From an uncultured bacterium (GTDB lineage: Bacteria; Actinomycetota; Coriobacteriia; Coriobacteriales; Coriobacteriaceae), in contig CAJMMX010000042.1 of assembly GCA_905214615.1 (NCBI GenBank), forward strand, positions 1 to 21,470: a stretch of 21,470 nucleotides of DNA. The letters are read 5' to 3'. The notes under the pieces were generated by a model. That model had not been told where the DNA came from. It ran no database searches and saw only the letters and a program-made list of their open reading frames with translations. Below are positions 17,487 through 21,470 of the stretch, one piece after another (the first letter of the stretch is position 1; each line of letters begins with the position of its first letter). The translations under genes and the position numbers were made by a program.

Positions 17487-17522
17487 ACGTCAGGTTGACA
17501 TTTATATTGGGTATACTGACGT
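17487..17522 (+). promoter_or_regulatory. Promoter/operator of toxin-antitoxin pair
   Basis: ACGTCAG (17487-17493) and CTGACGT (17516-17522) form a perfect 7-bp inverted repeat around an AT-rich core. The core holds TTGACA (17495-17500) and TATACT (17512-17517), but these are only 11 nt apart and so are not a normal promoter pair. The dyad is a good candidate for autoregulation by the antitoxin/toxin complex, as known for DinJ-YafQ. Confidence 0.55.
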
Positions 17523-17548
17523 AAAAGACGAGGGCGAGGAGGTCGCGT

Positions 17549-17848
17549 ATGTCTACTGCAACGGTTAAGCCTACGACGGTTCGCATCGAAGAGGGGCTCA
17601 AGGAGCAGGCGACTGAGTTCTTGGATTCGGTCGGCCTCAGCCTCAATTCCTATCTCAATCTTGCCGTTCGGCAGCTTGTAAATCAGCGAAAGATTCCTTT
17701 TGAGATTGTAGGAAGGGCGGAGGTGCCTAACGAGGCGACGAGGCGTGCCATGGTGATCGCCGAGGCTCATGAGTTGGGGATTTTGCCGGACGATAGCCCG
17801 TCATTCAACAACGCTGATGAGCTTATGACATTCCTCGATGAGGAATAG
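17549..17848 (+). CDS. RelB/DinJ-family antitoxin
   Basis: The protein has 99 residues. The N-terminal half is a ribbon-helix-helix DNA-binding domain: TTVRIEEGLKEQATEFLDSV followed by LSLNSYLNLAVRQLV, as in DinJ. The C-terminal half is acidic and probably disordered until it binds the toxin, which it should neutralise. CGAGGAGGT precedes the ATG. The toxin gene starts two nucleotides after the stop, so the pair is one operon. An inverted repeat in the promoter region suggests self-repression. Confidence 0.92.
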   Translation: MSTATVKPTTVRIEEGLKEQATEFLDSVGLSLNSYLNLAVRQLVNQRKIPFEIVGRAEVPNEATRRAMVIAEAHELGILPDDSPSFNNADELMTFLDEE

Positions 17849-17850
17849 CG

Positions 17851-18159
17851 ATGTTCGAGATTAAAGTCGAGGCTCAATTTAAGGCGGACTACAAACGAAC
17901 GATGCGCATGCATCCGCAGCTAAAGAGTGAGTTTAAGGCGGCAGTCGCAGAGCTTGCAGCTCACGGCTTGCTTCCCGCGGAATATGGCGCCCATGAGCTT
18001 TCAAACCCGGGCGGAAACTACAACGGCCACATCGATTTCCACCTATCCGATGGCTTGGTCGACGTGGTCGTTCTCTACTTACCGCATAAGACTAATCCTG
18101 TGATCCGGCTGGTCAGAATGGGCTCGCATGAGGAGCTGTTCCAGGGCCCGCAGGGCTGA
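17851..18159 (+). CDS. YafQ-family mRNA interferase toxin
   Basis: The protein has 102 residues and belongs to the RelE superfamily. AHEL, FHLSDG and MGSHEELF align with the catalytic histidines and aspartate of E. coli YafQ (H50, H63, D67, H87). All four are present, so the enzyme should be active as a ribosome-dependent mRNA endonuclease. The tryptophan next to YafQ D67 is replaced by glycine. Translation is probably coupled to the antitoxin (2-nt gap). It is convergent with the large primase-helicase gene, 64 nt away. Confidence 0.92.
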   Translation: MFEIKVEAQFKADYKRTMRMHPQLKSEFKAAVAELAAHGLLPAEYGAHELSNPGGNYNGHIDFHLSDGLVDVVVLYLPHKTNPVIRLVRMGSHEELFQGPQG

Positions 18160-18172
18160 TTGCCGATTTCTA

Positions 18173-18239
18173 AGTTGCGGTGGAATAGGGATTGATTGAC
18201 GGCTAATAAGTCAAAAACAGTCCCTATTTAACCGCAACT
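18173..18239. repeat. Inverted repeat between convergent toxin and primase-helicase genes
   Basis: The 22-bp arms 18173-18194 and 18218-18239 match at 19 positions (core AGTTGCGG...AATAGGGA). The right arm overlaps the end of the primase-helicase gene, supplying its stop codon and last codons. It may act as a two-way transcription end, or be a small mobile palindrome that modified the gene's 3' end. Confidence 0.7.
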
Positions 18240-21235
18240 GCTGGGGGTACCCCGTTCGTCGCCGCGGCCTCCGGTTCCACTTTTCGCTGAATTTCGCTCA
18301 AAAGCTCGGCTGCGACTTCGCTGCTTTTGAAACGAATGCTGCAGTCTTCTTTCTTTGGGAAAGCCAGCAACGGAATAGCTCCGTACCAGACAGTTTCCTC
18401 GTCAATCACTGATGCGCACAGGCGTCCTTCGGCTTTGATGAGATAGTTGACGTTCATCTCGGCAAAAATCGCTTTCACGTCATCGCGTGGAGTTGAAGCA
18501 ATAGAAATCTCAAGGGCAATTCCACGGGTAGCGGCATCCGCGAGTGCAGCGGCGAGCTTTTCAAGGCATGCGGCGGACGCGTAGGGTGCGGCAATAAAAA
18601 TGCTTTTCGATGCGTTCTCGATGTCATTCGCTAAAGCCTCCACGGCTCTTGCCGACCTAACGAGGATATTTCGATCGTCCTGTCTGTTGTCGTTTGCCGC
18701 AAAGACTTTATATCCCAGCTTGGCGTAGGTCTTGAGCCTCTTTTGGTACATGCGCGCGAACATGGGTATCGACAGGTCAACATAGTCGAATATCTCAACC
18801 CGCTGTTTGCCCTCGTGGCTTCTGTGTAGCCTACCTGCCTGCTGCGTTATGCTGCCGTCCCAAGATATTGGAGTGGCAATGAGCAAAGTGTCAAGGTAAG
18901 ACAGGTCGAAGCCCTCGCCCAGAAGACTTTCAGTTGCGACGATGATTCGATGCTCATGCTCAAAGCTGGGAAGACTCTTCAGTATTGCTTTTCTTTCTTT
19001 GGCGTCGATTTCTCCGGTTAAGAGTATGGGTTCGTGTCCACGGCTTTGAAGTAGCCTGCATAGCTCTTCGGCATGCTTTTTTCTTTTAGATAGCACAAGC
19101 GGATGCCGGCCGTTTGATGCGGCCTCGAGGGCGTCCTCGATAATTGCTTCGTTTCTCGCGGCGTGTACACACAGGAGATCGAGAATTTGGTTAAAGGATG
19201 CTCCTGGTTCGTAGGTGGGTAATCGAATTCCGGTGAAACGCGGTCTAACAATGCGCTGAATCCCCTGCTGGATTGCTTGCGTTTTTGGATCGACGACATA
19301 GCGAACCGGGCCGCAGAGCATCGAGAGTGCCCGCGTGAGTCCGTCCGAACGCTCGGGCGTTGCGGAAAGGCCATATACATATTTGGCAGGAGCGGACTTG
19401 AGGACAAGCTCAAGCTGTGGCGCGGCCGCATGGTGGCATTCGTCACAGATGATGAGACTGTAATCGCGAACAAACTCCTTGGCTAATGACTCGCCGGTTT
19501 GGGGATCCTTGCCGGATAGCGACTGGAATGAAGCAATGTCGATGAGACGGCTTATGGCGGTCTTGCCTCCTCCGATTTGCCCAATGAGCGGAGGCTGTCT
19601 TTTGCTGATTCGTCCCTTTGGGGTTCGGACGGGCTCTCTGTTGTCCGTGATGTCGAGAAATCGTTCGAGTTGGGATTTCCATTGGGCAATGAGCGCAGTT
19701 TTAGGAACGATGACGAGCGTTGGAAGACCAATGGCAGCAATAAGATAAGCTCCGATGACGGTTTTGCCGAACCCCGTCGGTGCGGACATGATCCCGTCTT
19801 CATAGCCGAGCATCTGTTCAGCGACAATTTGTTGTTCAGGGCGAAGAGTCCCTTTAAATGCCATCACAATTGGATTGCTCGACTTGCGTTTGTCTGAATA
19901 GTGGGCAGAAACGCCGGCTTCTTGAAGCAGCCGCTCAAGTTGAACCTTGCAGCCTCTGGGAATCGCGACGTAGCCATCTCTAAGTTCGCTGAGGTCTATG
20001 AACCGCGGTTTGCCGAATACCGATTGATGCATAGATTGTGCGCGGAAGAATTCTGGGTTGGCAAATGTTGCAAGCCTGCGGACTTCCATTTGAGCTGCGG
20101 GACTCAGAGATTTTTCGGGGATATAGAGCATATCGGCCTGCGTGACGGACAGCGATGACGGGAAGTCCCGCGGTGTGAGCGGGAGCCGCTTTCGCAGTCT
20201 CTGGGAATGTGGCACACCGGTGTTTGCCGCCGCAACAGCTGCTATTCCATGTGACCTATTTTCGATGCTCTCGATCAGATTTTGCACCGTCACGCGCGGG
20301 ATTAACTGGATTTGCGAAAGGTAAAGCCATTGATCGGGAAAGGGCTCAAATTGCTCGTCAACAAATACGCTGTTCCCTTTTCGCTGCGCTTTTCCTTGAA
20401 AAGGCAGCGCTATGAGATTTCCAAAGCCGCCCTCAGGAATGGTGGACTGCGCGGGCAGCATTCGGTCAAATGCTTTGAAGGTGATTGTCTTGTTCAGTAT
20501 CGCCGCTTCGGTGATAAGGCCGCTTCCAAAATCTCGTGCGGTCTTTGCGCTGACGAGCTCTAGGAAGAAAAACCAGACATGTGCGCCGTCGCCCGATCTC
20601 GATCGCTCGACTGCGACATCGATTCCGTGGCTTTTTGCGACATGTCGAATGGCATTCGTCGCTTCTTTCCAATCGGCTCCGTCAAAATCGATGACCAGGA
20701 CTTTCGTGTTACTGTCTTTATCGAGCACATATTGGCCTATAACGTCTCGAAGCCTATCGTCATTGCCTCTGAAATGGGCGATGATCGCGGCATCGCTCAA
20801 CTCGGGGAAGACGCGGCTGCTGCATTCCGTGCATTTGACTCTCTGGTGGCTTGCTTTGGGGCAAATGCCTGACTTCCACTCATTTGCGCAGACGGGCGTA
20901 TAGCCGATTCCTCCGTCTTTTCTGCGGTACCCATGAGCGTAGACATCTTTGCGGCCAGAAAAGAGATTGCGGAAGAGCTCGAGTTTGTCGCGCGCTGGGC
21001 TCGCACTGGTGACGATACCCTCGACCTGCGCCCGTCTATCGAAAGATGTGCCAGCTTTCTCCCATTCTTCCAGCGTTGTATAACGGATGTCTGGACCGTT
21101 GCCGCAGATGACGATTTGGCTGTGCGGCTCCGATACATGGGCGACGGTTTTCTTGAATTGGAATAGCGTACCCCCGATGAGGGCGTATTGATGCGTGACG
21201 GTGCTCATGTAAATGCCGTTCTTGTCGGAGTTCAT
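18224..21235 (-). CDS. TOTE-type primase - SF2 helicase - PLD-like fusion
   Basis: The protein has 1003 residues. At ~115-137 four cysteines form a probable zinc knuckle (CANEWKSGIC and CTEC). An archaeo-eukaryotic primase domain follows: VLVIDFDGADW (~182) is the DxD metal site, RSGDGAHVWFF (~215) the SxH motif, then NLIALPFQGKAQRKGNSVFVD. This set is typical of TOTE conflict-system primases. The SF2 helicase has SAPTGFGKT (~487-495), DECHH (~596), LSATPERSDG (~623) and QQAGRLHRSH (~803). Residues ~875-990 resemble a phospholipase-D-like domain, but its HxKxxxxD reads RLCASVID, so catalysis is doubtful. A conflict or defence role is known for the family; the target is unknown. Neither ATG at 21235 nor 21208 has a good ribosome site; an in-frame stop lies just upstream. 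GC is near half, lower than neighbours. Confidence 0.88.
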   Translation of the reverse strand: MNSDKNGIYMSTVTHQYALIGGTLFQFKKTVAHVSEPHSQIVICGNGPDIRYTTLEEWEKAGTSFDRRAQVEGIVTSASPARDKLELFRNLFSGRKDVYAHGYRRKDGGIGYTPVCANEWKSGICPKASHQRVKCTECSSRVFPELSDAAIIAHFRGNDDRLRDVIGQYVLDKDSNTKVLVIDFDGADWKEATNAIRHVAKSHGIDVAVERSRSGDGAHVWFFFLELVSAKTARDFGSGLITEAAILNKTITFKAFDRMLPAQSTIPEGGFGNLIALPFQGKAQRKGNSVFVDEQFEPFPDQWLYLSQIQLIPRVTVQNLIESIENRSHGIAAVAAANTGVPHSQRLRKRLPLTPRDFPSSLSVTQADMLYIPEKSLSPAAQMEVRRLATFANPEFFRAQSMHQSVFGKPRFIDLSELRDGYVAIPRGCKVQLERLLQEAGVSAHYSDKRKSSNPIVMAFKGTLRPEQQIVAEQMLGYEDGIMSAPTGFGKTVIGAYLIAAIGLPTLVIVPKTALIAQWKSQLERFLDITDNREPVRTPKGRISKRQPPLIGQIGGGKTAISRLIDIASFQSLSGKDPQTGESLAKEFVRDYSLIICDECHHAAAPQLELVLKSAPAKYVYGLSATPERSDGLTRALSMLCGPVRYVVDPKTQAIQQGIQRIVRPRFTGIRLPTYEPGASFNQILDLLCVHAARNEAIIEDALEAASNGRHPLVLSKRKKHAEELCRLLQSRGHEPILLTGEIDAKERKAILKSLPSFEHEHRIIVATESLLGEGFDLSYLDTLLIATPISWDGSITQQAGRLHRSHEGKQRVEIFDYVDLSIPMFARMYQKRLKTYAKLGYKVFAANDNRQDDRNILVRSARAVEALANDIENASKSIFIAAPYASAACLEKLAAALADAATRGIALEISIASTPRDDVKAIFAEMNVNYLIKAEGRLCASVIDEETVWYGAIPLLAFPKKEDCSIRFKSSEVAAELLSEIQRKVEPEAAATNGVPPAVAVK

Positions 21236-21470
21236 TGAAATGAGGGTACGTTATTTTGATTTTTAAGGGACTCGACTCTGATTTTGGTTCGGTGATAGCG
21301 GAGTACAGCTCCGTGAGTGGTGTTTGGCTGATGTCAAAATGTGCGGTAGCTGTTGCTGAATGGGTTTTGGCGGCCATGAGGTGGGCTGGAGGCGCAGGAA
21401 ACTATCCTCGAATAGACCCTGTGGGCAAAAAATGGCAAATATGAGTACTGTTGCTATCGTAGTGTCATAT
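21236..21470. other. Upstream flank of primase-helicase gene, no gene called
   Basis: This stretch holds the promoter side of the large minus-strand gene. It is AT-richer near 21240-21290. One 62-codon plus-strand frame is open, but it has no recognisable features. I see no repeat, tRNA or attachment site. Confidence 0.4.

Noticed and set aside
17495..17517. TTGACA and TATACT as a sigma-70 promoter pair
   Set aside because: The two boxes are 11 nt apart, too short for a functional pair; the region is kept only as an operator candidate.
21256..21444. 62-codon open frame on the plus strand
   Set aside because: There is no ribosome site or recognisable feature, and it sits in the probable promoter region of the primase-helicase gene.

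Overview
The window looks like a chromosomal segment of a high-GC Gram-positive gut bacterium of the Coriobacteriia, most probably Collinsella. This is inferred from gene content (several PTS and glycoside-hydrolase genes, a small acidic lipoprotein, tgt beside a LOG-family gene), GC-rich codon use and dispersed palindromic intergenic repeats. No rRNA gene or other marker is present to prove it.

Positions 272-14105 form a carbohydrate-use region. On the minus strand lie a DUF1593/Sde182-type nucleoside-hydrolase-like protein (272-1783) and an alpha/beta-hydrolase esterase (2049-3386). A long AT-rich divergent control region (3387-3869) contains a perfect 20-bp palindrome and six GTAAAC/GTTTAC hexamers. 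It faces a PTS EIIBC gene (3870-5297), which is followed by a terminator and a DUF4038/GH140-like hydrolase (5524-6837). Next come an RpiR-type regulator (7044-7898), a large GH106-like glycoside hydrolase (7999-10614), a divergent AraC-type activator (10739-11740), a GH1 6-phospho-beta-glucosidase (11989-13428) and a free-standing PTS EIIA of the glucose family (13569-14105). The simplest joint reading is that phosphorylated beta-glucosides enter through EIIBC, with phosphate supplied by the separate EIIA. They are then cut inside the cell by the GH1 enzyme, while the esterase, GH140-like and GH106-like enzymes remove acyl groups and side sugars from plant-type glycosides. None of these enzymes shows an obvious signal peptide.

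Positions 14341-17434 look like ordinary chromosome: a small lipoprotein, queuine tRNA-ribosyltransferase (tgt) and a LOG-family protein. The LOG gene is preceded directly by a terminator-like hairpin.

Positions 17487-21235 look like an accessory patch of lower GC. A DinJ/RelB-YafQ toxin-antitoxin pair runs convergently toward one very large gene. That gene encodes a TOTE-type archaeo-eukaryotic primase domain, an SF2 helicase and a C-terminal phospholipase-D-like domain whose HKD motif is degenerate. This is the most unusual gene in the window and the best candidate for a defence or conflict function.

Three clusters of related palindromic repeats (about 95-247, 6885-7011 and 15073-15216) lie in intergenic gaps and share sequence blocks. 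No tRNA, rRNA, CRISPR array or intact transposase was seen.
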